Assembly: GCA_019420345.1 (NCBI GenBank)
Contig: JAHZHI010000048.1
Location: 1 to 64,000 of the forward strand
From: Peptococcaceae bacterium
GTDB taxonomy: Bacteria > Bacillota > Peptococcia > Peptococcales > Peptococcaceae
DNA: 64,000 nucleotides
Reading direction: 5' to 3'
Below the pieces are notes generated by a model. It saw only the letters and a program-made list of their open reading frames with translations, searched no databases and was not told the origin of the DNA. Below, one piece after another: positions 1-9,312 of this stretch. The position numbers and the translations under genes were made by a program. Every line of letters begins with the position of its first letter. The first letter of the stretch is position 1.

Positions 1-50
1 TTACCAGAAGTTCTATGAGTCATTTTTTGTTGCACTTAGATTGTAAATTC
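1..50 (-). mobile_element. End of an IS30-family-like element (remnant)
   Basis: The first 50 bases closely match the outer end of the IS30-like remnant near 63050-63105, in the same orientation. Both contain ACCAGAAG, then GTTGCACTTAGATTG and TAAATTC. At the other locus this stretch lies just upstream of a decayed minus-strand transposase, so the body of this copy would lie to the left of the window. Only the terminal part is seen here, against the 3' end of sstT. Confidence 0.6.
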
Positions 51-55
51 GCCGC

Positions 56-1330
56 TTAGAATTCGCCTTTTGGCACTTTCATGCGGGCTTCAGGTTTTCC
101 TTTATAACGTTCTGGATGCAGTCGGCGGTCACGGAATTCAGCGCAGGCTGTAAAGAGAACGTCTGTGGAGGAATTGATCCCCGTTTCGCAGGAGTCCTGG
201 ATGACCCCGATGATGAAACCAACACCAACGACCTGCATGGCAATGTCATTTGGAATGTTGAACAGGCTGCAGGCCAATGGAATCAAAAGCAAAGATCCGC
301 CTGCGACACCAGATGCGCCTGCTGCGCTGGCGGCTGCCAATACGCACATGATCAGCGCTGTGCCAAAGGAAACGTGGATGCCCAATGTAGTGGCTGCGGA
401 CAGCGCCATGGTAGAAATGGTGATGGCTGCCCCTGCCATGTTAACGGCAGAGCCGAGTGGAATCGAGATGGAATAAGTGTCGTCATCAAGATTCAGCTTT
501 TTGCAAAGTTCCATGTTGACAGGAATGTTTGCCGCGGAACTGCGTGTAAAGAATGCGGTCACAAAACTTTCTTTGAGACAGGTGAACACCAATGGGTATG
601 GGTTCTTGCGAATGCAGATAAACGCAATGATTGGATTGACGATCAAGGCCACAACAGCCATTGCCCCAACCAACAGCAAGATCAGCTTGCCATAGCCAAC
701 GAGGGCGCCCAGGCCTTGTTCGGAAATGGTCGTGAAGATCAGCCCCAAAATACCAAATGGTGCGAAACTGATGACCCATTGAACGGCGATGGATGTAGCA
801 TCGGAGATGTTCTGCAGCACATTTTTGGTGCCTTCGCCAGCTTTTTTCAAAGCCAGCCCAAAAATGATGGACCAGAAAAGAATACCGATGTAATTGGCGT
901 TAACGATGGCATTGACTGGGTTGTCGACCAAATTCATTAAGAGGTTGGTCAGCACTTCTACAACGCCGCTTGGCGGTGCCACATCGCCAACGTCAGCACC
1001 AGATGCCAAGGTCATGGTGAGCGGGAAGGCGTAATGCCCGAGCACCGCTACAAAGGCTGCGGTCAAATTCCCAATGATGTAAAGAACGACAATCGTCTTC
1101 ATATTGGTACGCTGACCAGCCGCCATGTTTGACAGTGCACTCATGACAAGGAAGAAGACCAAGACGGGCGCAATCCCCTTTAAGGCGCCGACGAAAAGAT
1201 CCCCTAAAATGGAAATTCCTGAGGCTTGCGGAACAACCAGCCCCAGGATGATCCCAATGATCAGTCCGCATATAATGCGTTTTACGAGGCTAATGCTGTT
1301 CCATTTGTGAAATAATGCTTTAATACTCAT
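56..1330 (-). CDS. sstT: Serine/threonine:sodium symporter SstT
   Basis: This 424-residue membrane protein belongs to the dicarboxylate/amino acid:cation symporter family and imports L-serine and L-threonine with Na+. It aligns along its whole length with SstT. The family signatures are visible: AFFTRSSAANIPVNMELC around residue 260, GSAVNMAGAAITI around 290, the Ser/Ala/Gly-rich ASAAGASGVAGGSLLL around 335, and QDSCETGINSSTDVLFTA near the C terminus. Length is normal for the family. No clear ribosome-binding site precedes the chosen ATG, so the start could be slightly different. It is monocistronic and is bounded on its 3' side by an IS30-type end. Confidence 0.93.
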   Translation of the reverse strand: MSIKALFHKWNSISLVKRIICGLIIGIILGLVVPQASGISILGDLFVGALKGIAPVLVFFLVMSALSNMAAGQRTNMKTIVVLYIIGNLTAAFVAVLGHYAFPLTMTLASGADVGDVAPPSGVVEVLTNLLMNLVDNPVNAIVNANYIGILFWSIIFGLALKKAGEGTKNVLQNISDATSIAVQWVISFAPFGILGLIFTTISEQGLGALVGYGKLILLLVGAMAVVALIVNPIIAFICIRKNPYPLVFTCLKESFVTAFFTRSSAANIPVNMELCKKLNLDDDTYSISIPLGSAVNMAGAAITISTMALSAATTLGIHVSFGTALIMCVLAAASAAGASGVAGGSLLLIPLACSLFNIPNDIAMQVVGVGFIIGVIQDSCETGINSSTDVLFTACAEFRDRRLHPERYKGKPEARMKVPKGEF

Positions 1331-1554
1331 ACTGCTTTGATACAGGCTTCTAAAGCTTGCCTGCTTCCCCCTTCTGCAATAATTTCAGAGAAAACTCCAC
1401 AAAAGAAGTTCTCAACCAATACGTTTAATTATGACATACTTTTTTAGTGAAGGCTAGAGAGAACCCTTCGTCCGTCAATCGAATAATTTAATACACCCTA
1501 CACGCACTTTTTTATCAGTCGGGGACAATTGTTCATTCTCCGTGTAATTGCGCA

Positions 1555-1590
1555 CAAAAAAAGCCTGAGAAAGTTTCCTTTCCCAGGCTG
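1555..1590 (-). terminator. Rho-independent terminator of ileS
   Basis: Read on the minus strand, a GC-rich stem AGCCTG-G-GAAAG pairs with CTTTC-T-CAGGCT and is followed by about seven T residues. It begins 13 bases after the ileS stop codon. Confidence 0.85.
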
Positions 1591-1602
1591 AAACGACAAT
1601 GA

Positions 1603-4404
1603 TTATTTAAGAACTTGTGCGCAGCGTTCGCAAACATCAGGATGTTCGCTGTCAGCGCCGACGGTTTCAGAATACTTCCAGCAGCGTGCGCACTTGTGGC
1701 CGCCTGCTTGGTCAATCTTAACAGCAAGGTTGTCAAAGGCTTCGCTCTTTTCAGCGTCTGCTGGCGCATTGGCGATGTCTTCGATGGCCAGCTGGCTGAC
1801 GATGAAGAAGTCTTCTGGGGCCATGTCCATGTCGGCCAGTGCTTCTTTAATGTCATTCAGTTCGCTGCCAAGATAGAGGGTCATCTTCGCATCGAGAGAG
1901 TTCCCAATCTTCTTGTCCTTACGTGCGCTTTCGAGAGGCTTCATGACTTCGTTGCGGAAGCTCATGAGGGCGCTCCACTTCTTATCGAGGGCTTCGTCAA
2001 CACCAGCGATGTCAAATGTTGGCCAATCGCAGAGCTGGACAGATTCTGGCTTGTTGTCCATATCGATGTAGCGGAACACTTCTTCGGTGGTGAAGGAGAG
2101 AATTGGAGAAAGCACAATATCCAGTGCCAGGCACATATCATAGAGTACCGTCTGGCAGCTGCGGCGGGCAGGATCGTCCACCTTGCTGGAATAGAGGCGG
2201 TCTTTGATGATGCTGAAATAAACAGCACTCAGATCAGTGTTGCAGAAGTTGAAAATGGTGCGATAGATAACGTGGAAATCATAAGCATTGTAGCTGTCTT
2301 TTGCTTTGGCAACGAGATCGACAAAGCGTCCCATGATCCAGCGGTCCAATTCTGGCATCTGATCGTATGGCACGCGGTCTTTGCGTACGTCGAAATCAGA
2401 AATGTTGCTGAGCATGAAACGGAAGGTGTTTCTGATCTTACGATAAGCGTCGGCAACCTGCTTGATGATGCCATGGCTGACCGATACGTCGCTGCGGTAG
2501 TCGGAAGATGCCACCCAGAGACGCAGGATGTCGGCACCGTTCTGTTTGATAACGTCCTTAGGATCGACACCATTGCCCTTGGACTTACTCATCTTGTTGC
2601 CTTTTTCGTCAACGAGGAAGCCGTGGGTCAAGAGGCCTTTGTATGGTGCCTGGCCGTAAACAGCCACAGAGGTGCAGAGTGAAGAGTTGAACCAGCCTCT
2701 GTGCTGGTCGCTGCCTTCGAGATAGAGATCGGCTGGCCAGAGATCTTCAGATTCTGCGCGCAGCACGCCTTCATGGCTGGAGCCAGAGTCGAACCAAACG
2801 TCCATAATGTCGGTTTCTTTGCGGAAATGGGTGCCGCCGCACTTAGGGCACTTGTAGCCTTCTGGCATGAGTTCTTCAGCGCTCATGCTGAACCAGCAGT
2901 TGGTGCCGTGTTCGCGCACATGCTTCTGTACGCTGGTGATGGTGGCATCATCGAGGATGGTTTCGCCGCAGTCTTCGCAATAGAACACTGGGATTGGCAC
3001 ACCCCAAACACGCTGACGGGAAATGCACCAGTCACCACGGTCACGAATCATGTTGTAGAGACGGTCTTTACCCCATTCTGGCGTAAATTTGATGTGGTTT
3101 TCGATCTGGTCGAGGGCTTTTTCGCGGAAACCATCGATGGATGCAAACCACTGGTTGGTAGCACGGAACAAGGTTGGAGTGCCACAGCGCCAGCAATGTG
3201 GGTATTGATGCTTGAAGAAGCTGAGCTTGAGGAGCGCGCCGCTTTCTTCCATATGCTGGCAGATGGCCTTGTTGGCATCGTCGGTCTTCATGCCGGCAAA
3301 TGGACCTGCTTCTTCGGTGAGCACGCCATCGTCATCCAGTGGGGACAGGATTGGCAGATGATAACGCTGACCAACCACATAGTCATCAACCCCATGGCCA
3401 GGTGCTGTGTGAACGCAGCCAGTACCAGCGTCCAGGGTAACATGGGTGCCATTGATGACGAGAGAGTCGCGATCCAGGAATGGATGCTTGCAAACGATGT
3501 ATTCCAAGTCTTTGCCCAGCCATTCACCTTCAACGGTGTAGTTTTCAGGCAGGCCGATTTCTTTGACAACGGTTTCCACCAGTTCTTTGGCCATGACATA
3601 GCGTTCGCCGTCAAAGTTCAAGAGCTGATACTCAAATTCTGGGTTCAGGCAGATGGCTTCGTTGGCTGGCAGGGTCCAAGGGGTGGTGGTCCAAATGACG
3701 AAGTAAGCGTTGTCTTCAGCGAATTTGCCCTTGGCATCGGTGACCTTAAAGCGGACATAGATGGATGGAGATTTTTCTTCGCCGTATTCGATTTCAGCTT
3801 CAGCCAGCGCGGTGTGGCAGTGAGGGCACCAGTAAACAGGCTTGGTGCCTTTATAGATGTAGCCCTTCTTAGCCATTTCGCCAAAGATGCCGATTTCGCG
3901 GGCTTCAAATTCTGGCTTTAAGGTGAGGTATGGATGATCCCAGTCCCCGCGTACGCCCAGGCGCTTGAAGCCTTCACGCTGAATGTCAACGTATTTCAGA
4001 GCGTAGTCAGCGCAGGCATTGCGGAAGCCAACGACGTCGTCGGTCTTGGCGTCAAGGCCGGTGTTTTCGATGGCTTTCAGTTCGATTGGCAGCCCGTGGG
4101 TATCCCAGCCTGGCACATATGGCGCATCATAACCCTGGAGGGTCTTGGACTTCACGATGATGTCCTTCAGGACTTTGTTCATGGTATGGCCGAGATGGAT
4201 TTCACCATTGGCGTATGGAGGGCCGTCATGAAGCACGAATTTTTGATGGCCGGCATTCTTCTTTTGAATCTTGCCGTAAATATCAATATCTTTCCAGAAA
4301 TCAAGAATGTTTGGTTCATTCTTTGGCAGATTGCCACGCATTGGAAAATCTGTTTTTGGCAGATTTAATGTTTCACTATAATCTTTTTCCTCTTTATTAG
4401 ACAT
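1603..4404 (-). CDS. ileS: Isoleucyl-tRNA synthetase
   Basis: A class I aminoacyl-tRNA synthetase that charges tRNA-Ile in the cytosol; 933 residues from the chosen start. The HIGH signature appears as HLGH at about residue 70, KMSKS near residue 600, and a C-terminal zinc-binding module ends the protein (CARCW about 25 residues from the end, then CERC). This is the common bacterial form with the C-terminal zinc finger. An in-frame ATG five codons upstream exists, but the start at 4404 has the ribosome-binding site AGAGGTG at good spacing. Expression should respond to uncharged tRNA-Ile through the T-box leader directly upstream. Confidence 0.97.
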   Translation of the reverse strand: MSNKEEKDYSETLNLPKTDFPMRGNLPKNEPNILDFWKDIDIYGKIQKKNAGHQKFVLHDGPPYANGEIHLGHTMNKVLKDIIVKSKTLQGYDAPYVPGWDTHGLPIELKAIENTGLDAKTDDVVGFRNACADYALKYVDIQREGFKRLGVRGDWDHPYLTLKPEFEAREIGIFGEMAKKGYIYKGTKPVYWCPHCHTALAEAEIEYGEEKSPSIYVRFKVTDAKGKFAEDNAYFVIWTTTPWTLPANEAICLNPEFEYQLLNFDGERYVMAKELVETVVKEIGLPENYTVEGEWLGKDLEYIVCKHPFLDRDSLVINGTHVTLDAGTGCVHTAPGHGVDDYVVGQRYHLPILSPLDDDGVLTEEAGPFAGMKTDDANKAICQHMEESGALLKLSFFKHQYPHCWRCGTPTLFRATNQWFASIDGFREKALDQIENHIKFTPEWGKDRLYNMIRDRGDWCISRQRVWGVPIPVFYCEDCGETILDDATITSVQKHVREHGTNCWFSMSAEELMPEGYKCPKCGGTHFRKETDIMDVWFDSGSSHEGVLRAESEDLWPADLYLEGSDQHRGWFNSSLCTSVAVYGQAPYKGLLTHGFLVDEKGNKMSKSKGNGVDPKDVIKQNGADILRLWVASSDYRSDVSVSHGIIKQVADAYRKIRNTFRFMLSNISDFDVRKDRVPYDQMPELDRWIMGRFVDLVAKAKDSYNAYDFHVIYRTIFNFCNTDLSAVYFSIIKDRLYSSKVDDPARRSCQTVLYDMCLALDIVLSPILSFTTEEVFRYIDMDNKPESVQLCDWPTFDIAGVDEALDKKWSALMSFRNEVMKPLESARKDKKIGNSLDAKMTLYLGSELNDIKEALADMDMAPEDFFIVSQLAIEDIANAPADAEKSEAFDNLAVKIDQAGGHKCARCWKYSETVGADSEHPDVCERCAQVLK

Positions 4405-4422
4405 AATGTCACCTCTCATAAA

Positions 4423-4660
4423 AAATAAAAAAACTCATCCCACAAGGGACGAGTTTGAATCGCGGTACCACCCTCATATTTATGGCATGGCCATAAACAC
4501 TCAGCAATCTTTAACGCAGATCACACGGCTTCCCTACTGTTGTTTCAGGTCGCGGCTCACGGATGATTCATAACAGCTTGTTTTATCCATCTTCCACCAA
4601 CATGGATTCGCTAGAAAACAAGGCCCTGTTAACAGTTCCGTTCACAGCTTTTTTATACAA
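4423..4660 (-). promoter_or_regulatory. T-box leader riboswitch (tRNA-Ile) of ileS
   Basis: On the minus strand the conserved T-box AGGGTGGTACCGCG (about 4463-4476) is followed by a terminator stem of the CTCGTCCC / GGGATGAG type and a T-run ending at about 4423. The leader is about 240 nt long, starting just after the promoter at 4666-4694. A GAATCATCC stretch in the proximal part of stem I is compatible with an ATC (Ile) specifier. The specifier assignment is inference; the T-box and terminator are read directly. Confidence 0.9.
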
Positions 4661-4665
4661 TAGAA

Positions 4666-4694
4666 AGTCTACTGGATACATCTTTCTTTGTCAA
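4666..4694 (-). promoter_or_regulatory. Promoter of the ileS T-box transcript
   Basis: Minus-strand -35 TTGACA (4689-4694) and -10 TAGACT (4666-4671) are separated by 17 bp. The promoter lies between the ylmH stop and the T-box leader. Confidence 0.75.
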
Positions 4695-4701
4695 GATGCC
4701 A

Positions 4702-5445
4702 TTATACATATTTACCAATGCTTAACTTGGTTTTGCCTTTTTTGCTGAGCCCTTCCACTTCCTGCACCACAAACTTACCTTTGCCGCGCACGGTGACAAT
4801 CTGTCCCACCTCGCACATGCGGCTGACATTGGTGGTTGGCTGATGATCCACCTGCACCAGGCCAGCGCGAATATGCTCCACCGCCTGGCTGCGCGAAAGA
4901 TTGAACACCTTGGCAATGATGGCGTCCAAGCGCGTCTGCGCCACAAGAATGGACATCGTTTTCAGCGTGCGTTCCGGCGCCTGCCAGGTGTCGAAAGACA
5001 GCTTTTTGGCGTGCATCGGCACACGGCGAATGCTCAGCGCGCTCATCAGGAGAAAATCATCGATCTCCGAATTGGTCAGCACGTCAAAGCCATTCTCGCG
5101 CACGATGATGTCGCCGATGCAGCGCCGGTCAAAACCGAGGCTCATCAACGCCCCCAGACAGTCGCGGTGGGAAAAATTGATGAACTTCGTATTGCCGGTG
5201 AAGGCAACAATGCCGATGTGCATGTCGTCGCGGCTCGGCTCAACGCCGTCAAACATCGTCATAAACAGGCGCACCCGTTCTGCATCGTCGTAGCCGCCGT
5301 CAATGCGGTAATGCACGCCGGCGCCAATCAGCGCGTCGAGATGGTCCTCTATTTGCTCACGAGGCATAAAATCCGTCAGAACGTCCCGCCATTCGACGGT
5401 CGTCTGCCGGATTAAATCAGCAAGATATTTTTCAAAAGTCAGCAT
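4702..5445 (-). CDS. ylmH: YlmH-family S4-domain RNA-binding protein
   Basis: A 247-residue cytosolic protein with a C-terminal S4 RNA-binding domain (about residues 165-235, around RLDAIIAKVFNLSRSQAVEH). YlmH homologues occur in Gram-positive division clusters and bind ribosomal or translation-related RNA. The N-terminal two thirds match the YlmH-specific part. The start lies nine bases after the yggT stop and has only a weak ribosome-binding site, so translation is probably coupled to yggT. It is the last gene of the hlyD-yggS-sepF-yggT-ylmH operon. Confidence 0.9.
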   Translation of the reverse strand: MLTFEKYLADLIRQTTVEWRDVLTDFMPREQIEDHLDALIGAGVHYRIDGGYDDAERVRLFMTMFDGVEPSRDDMHIGIVAFTGNTKFINFSHRDCLGALMSLGFDRRCIGDIIVRENGFDVLTNSEIDDFLLMSALSIRRVPMHAKKLSFDTWQAPERTLKTMSILVAQTRLDAIIAKVFNLSRSQAVEHIRAGLVQVDHQPTTNVSRMCEVGQIVTVRGKGKFVVQEVEGLSKKGKTKLSIGKYV

Positions 5446-5454
5446 ATGATTTCT

Positions 5455-5733
5455 CTACATAAACAAAAACAGCAAGCGATAAACAATGCTTTCTACAACA
5501 CTTAAAAGCAAGAAGGCAACAATTGGCGAAAAATTCAATGGTGCCAGCAGTGCCCGCGGCATATACTGCTCAATTTTTGCCAAAAAAGGATCAGTTAAAT
5601 CACATAAGAAACGTGCAATCTTGCTGTTGTATGGACTGATGTTGGTCCATGTCAGCAAAATGCGCGCCAAAAGAATAAATTCGTACAGACGAAAAGCAAG
5701 ACGTATGGCCTTATAAATGGTGTAAACTGCCAT
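5455..5733 (-). CDS. yggT: YggT family integral membrane protein
   Basis: A 92-residue hydrophobic protein with two predicted membrane segments (about residues 8-28 and 68-90). The conserved region LTDPFLAKIEQYMP (about residues 46-60), typical of YggT/YlmG proteins, lies between them. In Gram-positive bacteria YlmG sits next to sepF and ylmH, as here, and is thought to act in envelope or division functions; the exact role is unknown. A ribosome-binding site TTGGAGG precedes the ATG. Confidence 0.9.
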   Translation of the reverse strand: MAVYTIYKAIRLAFRLYEFILLARILLTWTNISPYNSKIARFLCDLTDPFLAKIEQYMPRALLAPLNFSPIVAFLLLSVVESIVYRLLFLFM

Positions 5734-5747
5734 TTAAGATCCTCCAA

Positions 5748-6278
5748 TCAGCCTTGGAATTCTGCTTTGGAATGCGTACGATTGACCCAATCAGCAATAT
5801 TGACCCCGTAATCATCATCACCAAGGCCAACGCGCAGTTCGTTGTCCATAGAAACGGTTGGAGGCACTGCCACAAAGATTGCCCCACGGTCGTTGATTTT
5901 CTGAATAGAGCCATTGAGCGCATAGATCGCCCCGCTGACAAAGTTGACAATGTTGATGGCAGTGTCTACATCGCATTCCTGCAAATCGAAAACAACCACC
6001 TTATTGTCTAAAAGATAACCGGCAATATTCTGTGCTTCTTCAAAACGGTTTGGCTGCAAAAGCACGATGTGCATATTGTTGGCATAGTTGCTGCCATAAT
6101 CGCTAGAATCGTTGTCTGATGAAGAACGGAAACCAAACATGGAAGAAGATTTCTGTGGTTTTTGCGGTTCTTCTTCGTATTCTGGTTCGTCGTAGCCATA
6201 ATCCTCTTCGTACTGGTATTCATCGTCGTTTTGATCCTGAAATCCCAGCGAATTCATCAATGTATCTTTAATCCCCAT
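5748..6278 (-). CDS. sepF: Cell division protein SepF
   Basis: A 176-residue FtsZ-associated protein that tethers and bundles the Z ring at the membrane. It has an N-terminal helix (MGIKDTLMNSLGF, a likely membrane-targeting amphipathic segment), an acidic Tyr/Glu/Asp-rich linker (residues about 15-45), and the C-terminal SepF core (about 70-160) with HIVLLQPNRFEEAQNI and VVFDLQECD. Position between yggS and yggT is the standard Gram-positive order. Confidence 0.95.
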   Translation of the reverse strand: MGIKDTLMNSLGFQDQNDDEYQYEEDYGYDEPEYEEEPQKPQKSSSMFGFRSSSDNDSSDYGSNYANNMHIVLLQPNRFEEAQNIAGYLLDNKVVVFDLQECDVDTAINIVNFVSGAIYALNGSIQKINDRGAIFVAVPPTVSMDNELRVGLGDDDYGVNIADWVNRTHSKAEFQG

Positions 6279-6290
6279 GGTTTACCTCCA

Positions 6291-6986
6291 TTATTTTGTG
6301 TTGAACACTGCACTGCCAATACGCACCATATTGGCGCCTTCCGATACAGCGACTTCATAGTCGCCGCTCATCCCCATTGAAAGCCACACCATCTCAACAT
6401 GGTCGATGTTCTGTGCTTTCAGCTGCTGAAATTTATCATTCATCTTCTTGAAGTAAGGGCGCAAGTCGTCCTTATTGTCCAAATTTGGCGCAATAAACAT
6501 CAGCCCCTTCAGAAAAACATGCGACATCTTTGGCATTTCTGCAACAAAGGCATCGATGTCTTCAAAGGCAATGCCGGACTTCTGTTCTTCCTGAGCAACA
6601 TTAACCTGCAATAAAATATCAACGGTGCAATCATGCTGCACGGCGCGCTTTTCAATTTCTTCCAATAAGCCGATGCTGTCCACCGATTGAATCATGGCAA
6701 CCTTGCCCACAACCTGGCGCACCTTGTTTTTCTGCAAATGGCCGATAAGATGCCATTCGATGCCTGTATCACCCGCTTCAGCCAGAGCCTCAATCTTTGG
6801 CAGAAGCTCCTGCACGCGGTTTTCGCCAAACGCACGCTGGCCATCCTTATAGGCTTCCTTAATCTCTTCAACGGTATGATATTTGCTGACTGCGATGAGC
6901 TTCACATCGCCATTGTCTGCATGGCGTGATTTGCAATCATTCGCAATGTGTTGGTGTATGGTTTCAAGATTTTCTGCAATAGACAT
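6291..6986 (-). CDS. yggS: YggS family pyridoxal-phosphate homeostasis protein
   Basis: A 231-residue single-domain protein with the alanine-racemase-like TIM barrel. The PLP lysine lies in LIAVSKYHT near residue 34, and the family motifs FGENRVQEL, WHLIGHLQKNK and a variant WLSMGMSGDYEVAV are all present. It buffers cytosolic PLP and has no known racemase activity. It sits five bases after the preceding gene's stop in the same operon. Confidence 0.95.
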   Translation of the reverse strand: MSIAENLETIHQHIANDCKSRHADNGDVKLIAVSKYHTVEEIKEAYKDGQRAFGENRVQELLPKIEALAEAGDTGIEWHLIGHLQKNKVRQVVGKVAMIQSVDSIGLLEEIEKRAVQHDCTVDILLQVNVAQEEQKSGIAFEDIDAFVAEMPKMSHVFLKGLMFIAPNLDNKDDLRPYFKKMNDKFQQLKAQNIDHVEMVWLSMGMSGDYEVAVSEGANMVRIGSAVFNTK

Positions 6987-6991
6987 GTATA

Positions 6992-7960
6992 TTACGATCC
7001 TTTCACAACATCCCCAGGTGATACACGGTTCGGCGTCAGGACAACGACGGTGCCTTCCGGCAAAGTCTCACATTCGACCTGGTCATCATCCTCTTTGATC
7101 ACCTTGACGGACTGCCACTGCACCTTGCCGTTTGACACGACATAGACGCCTGCATCACCATCGTTGTAAACAAGAACATCTTTTGCAAGATTCAGCGTGC
7201 TTGTTTCCACCTGATAGATTTCCGCCTGTACCACTCGGTTCGTCAAAAATGTTTCACTCACAGGGCCGAGCGCAATTTTACAGAATTTGTTCCCATCCCC
7301 GTTGTCAATGATTTCTTCGACGGTTCCTGTCGTTGATTCGTTTAATTCTGGAAAACGAATGCGCAGGGTGTCGCCCTCGTCGTTAAAGAATTGATTGTCC
7401 TTCGAATTGTAAGCCATATAAATGTAGGCTTCTTTCAGATTGTCAATCACCTTCGCATAGACTTCGCCAGCGACAGCATCCTTGGACGCGTTCGTTTTTC
7501 CATCGTTTGTGAATGTATCTTCATATATGCTACGAAAATCAAGATCCTTAATCTCGTCAATGTCCGACATATTTTCATAGCCATCAATATGATAGCTCAC
7601 AATGCCGGAAATCGGCGCATAGTAAGGTTCTGTTTTGCTTTTTCCATCATCGTCCGTGGTCGTGACCGAGAAAACCTCATGGTTCTTCGGCACACGCGTT
7701 CCTTCATCTACTGCAATCTCCACCGAACCCGATCCTTTGGCCGTGATCAAGGATTCTTCCGCCTGAATGAATCCATAATCGCTGTACACAACATCCGTGT
7801 ACTCTGCACCAACGGTCATTGTCTTGATCAGGTGCTGATGAATCATGCTATAGGCACTGTTTCCTGTGACAATTAAAAAACTCAGGACAAACAGTCCAAT
7901 AACAATTTTTTGCAGAAGGGATAATGCTTTTAATTTTTTTATCATTCTATTGAGTCTCAT
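6992..7960 (-). CDS. HlyD-like membrane-anchored protein of the division operon
   Basis: A 322-residue protein with one N-terminal transmembrane segment (LLQKIVIGLFVLSFLIVTG, about residues 15-33) and an extracytoplasmic region with two biotinyl-lipoyl/barrel-like parts, resembling HlyD adaptor domains. Homologues lie directly upstream of yggS-sepF in many Clostridia; their function is not established. The ATG at 7960 was preferred over one 11 codons upstream because AGAGAGGATACT gives it a good ribosome-binding site. No partner pump is encoded nearby. Confidence 0.7.
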   Translation of the reverse strand: MRLNRMIKKLKALSLLQKIVIGLFVLSFLIVTGNSAYSMIHQHLIKTMTVGAEYTDVVYSDYGFIQAEESLITAKGSGSVEIAVDEGTRVPKNHEVFSVTTTDDDGKSKTEPYYAPISGIVSYHIDGYENMSDIDEIKDLDFRSIYEDTFTNDGKTNASKDAVAGEVYAKVIDNLKEAYIYMAYNSKDNQFFNDEGDTLRIRFPELNESTTGTVEEIIDNGDGNKFCKIALGPVSETFLTNRVVQAEIYQVETSTLNLAKDVLVYNDGDAGVYVVSNGKVQWQSVKVIKEDDDQVECETLPEGTVVVLTPNRVSPGDVVKGS

Positions 7961-7991
7961 AGTATCCTCTCTAAAGACAGGAATCATTAAC

Positions 7992-8020
7992 ATTATATAC
8001 TATGAACCTTCATTTTTCGA
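7992..8020 (-). promoter_or_regulatory. Promoter of the division operon
   Basis: Minus-strand -10 TATAAT (7992-7997, perfect consensus) with a -35-like TCGAAA (8015-8020) at 17 bp, about 25-30 bases upstream of the HlyD-like start codon. Confidence 0.6.
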
Positions 8021-8054
8021 GGGGTAATCGTAAAATCTCATTAAATATTGACAT

Positions 8055-8084
8055 TAAAGAAGCCTGGACGGTCCGTCCAAGCTT
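8055..8084 (-). terminator. Probable terminator after the efflux gene
   Basis: Palindrome with stem TGGACGG/CCGTCCA extended by AGC/GCT, followed on the minus strand by TTCTTTAAT. It lies 38 bases past the efflux pump stop codon. The T-tract is short, so it could also be a protein-binding site. Confidence 0.5.
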
Positions 8085-8121
8085 GACAAAAATAAATTTT
8101 CATTTGTTTTGAAAAAAATAT

Positions 8122-9312
8122 TCATCGCCACTGGCTAAGAATTCGCCATGTTTGTCCAGCAGCCAACAACACCGCAAGGCCCGACACCACCATGATGCCG
8201 CGCAGCGACACCCCATCCGCCAAGGCACCAAAAACCACCATGCCGAAGGGCAGTGCCCCTGCATAGATACTACCGAGCAGCCCAAACAATCGCCCTTGTT
8301 CGTCGGGGGCCACGCTCTCCTGAAAAAGGGTGGTCAGCGTGACCTGCACCATCGTCATGGCGACGCCGAAGAAAAACATCATGAGCAGGTACCCGTCCAA
8401 TCGAACCGCCAGCCCCATAAGCATCGTCAGGCCGCCGAACAGGCCCAGTCCCAGCGTGAGCGTTCGCAGGCGGTCGCGGAAGCCGCCCCAGGTGCTCATC
8501 AGCACGCCGCCAAACGTCATGCCGACAAAGCCAACCACCTCCACAAGGGACAGGGCCCAATAGGACGCCTGAAACATGCGGCGAACAAAGAGCCCGGCCA
8601 GAAAACCCGCCGGCACACAAAATATCGTAAACAGTCCGTAAAGCCCCAACATTACCCGCAGCTGCCGCCGCTGCCAAAACCCACGCAGCGTCTCTTGCAG
8701 CACAGCGGTCGACGCTGTCGAGGCCGGACGCACCCCTGGCAGGCGCAAGAACACCAACACCGTCGTCCCCAGAAGCGCCGTGAGAACATCGATCATCAAG
8801 GTCCATCGCAGCGACCACAGCGCCAGCACGGCGCCGGCTGCAATCGGCGCCCCAAAATTAACCAGCGCCTGCATCGTGGCGTTGATGCCGTTAACCTGCA
8901 TTCGGGAGGCAGGCGGCACCAGCTGCGGAATCACCGCCTGAACGGCTGGCGTCTGCATGCCTGCGCCGCAGGACCGCACGAGCGTCATGCCAAGCAGCGC
9001 TGGCAGCAATACCCCAGCGTTTTCCGCCTGTTCCAAGGTCAGCACCATGGCCAGGGTGACCAAGGCCGTTGCTGCATCGGCCCCGAAAATCATCCACTTC
9101 TTGTTCCAGCGGTCGGCCCAGGCCCCCGCAAACAGCGACAGCACAAACTGCGGCAGATAGGCCGCCGTTGAAAACGCCGCCACCCAAAGGCCACTGGCAG
9201 TTTCCATCGTAATGGTCCAAACCACCGCCATTTGCACCAACGTGGAGCCAAATAAGGTCACCGCCTGACTCGTCAGGAAGAGCAGTACCGTTTTCTTCCA
9301 CGCCTCCTGCAT
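8122..9312 (-). CDS. MFS drug-efflux transporter (Mef-like)
   Basis: A 396-residue major facilitator with 12 predicted membrane segments. The N terminus (FLTSQAVTLFGSTLVQMAVV, then WTITMETASG) matches the macrolide-efflux-like MFS_3 group. Loop 2-3 carries GAWADRWNKK. Such pumps expel macrolides or other lipophilic compounds by proton antiport, but the substrate here is unknown. Its ATG overlaps the stop codon of the AraC-GNAT gene by one base (TGATG), so the two are translationally coupled and the regulator probably controls the pump. Confidence 0.85.
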   Translation of the reverse strand: MQEAWKKTVLLFLTSQAVTLFGSTLVQMAVVWTITMETASGLWVAAFSTAAYLPQFVLSLFAGAWADRWNKKWMIFGADAATALVTLAMVLTLEQAENAGVLLPALLGMTLVRSCGAGMQTPAVQAVIPQLVPPASRMQVNGINATMQALVNFGAPIAAGAVLALWSLRWTLMIDVLTALLGTTVLVFLRLPGVRPASTASTAVLQETLRGFWQRRQLRVMLGLYGLFTIFCVPAGFLAGLFVRRMFQASYWALSLVEVVGFVGMTFGGVLMSTWGGFRDRLRTLTLGLGLFGGLTMLMGLAVRLDGYLLMMFFFGVAMTMVQVTLTTLFQESVAPDEQGRLFGLLGSIYAGALPFGMVVFGALADGVSLRGIMVVSGLAVLLAAGQTWRILSQWR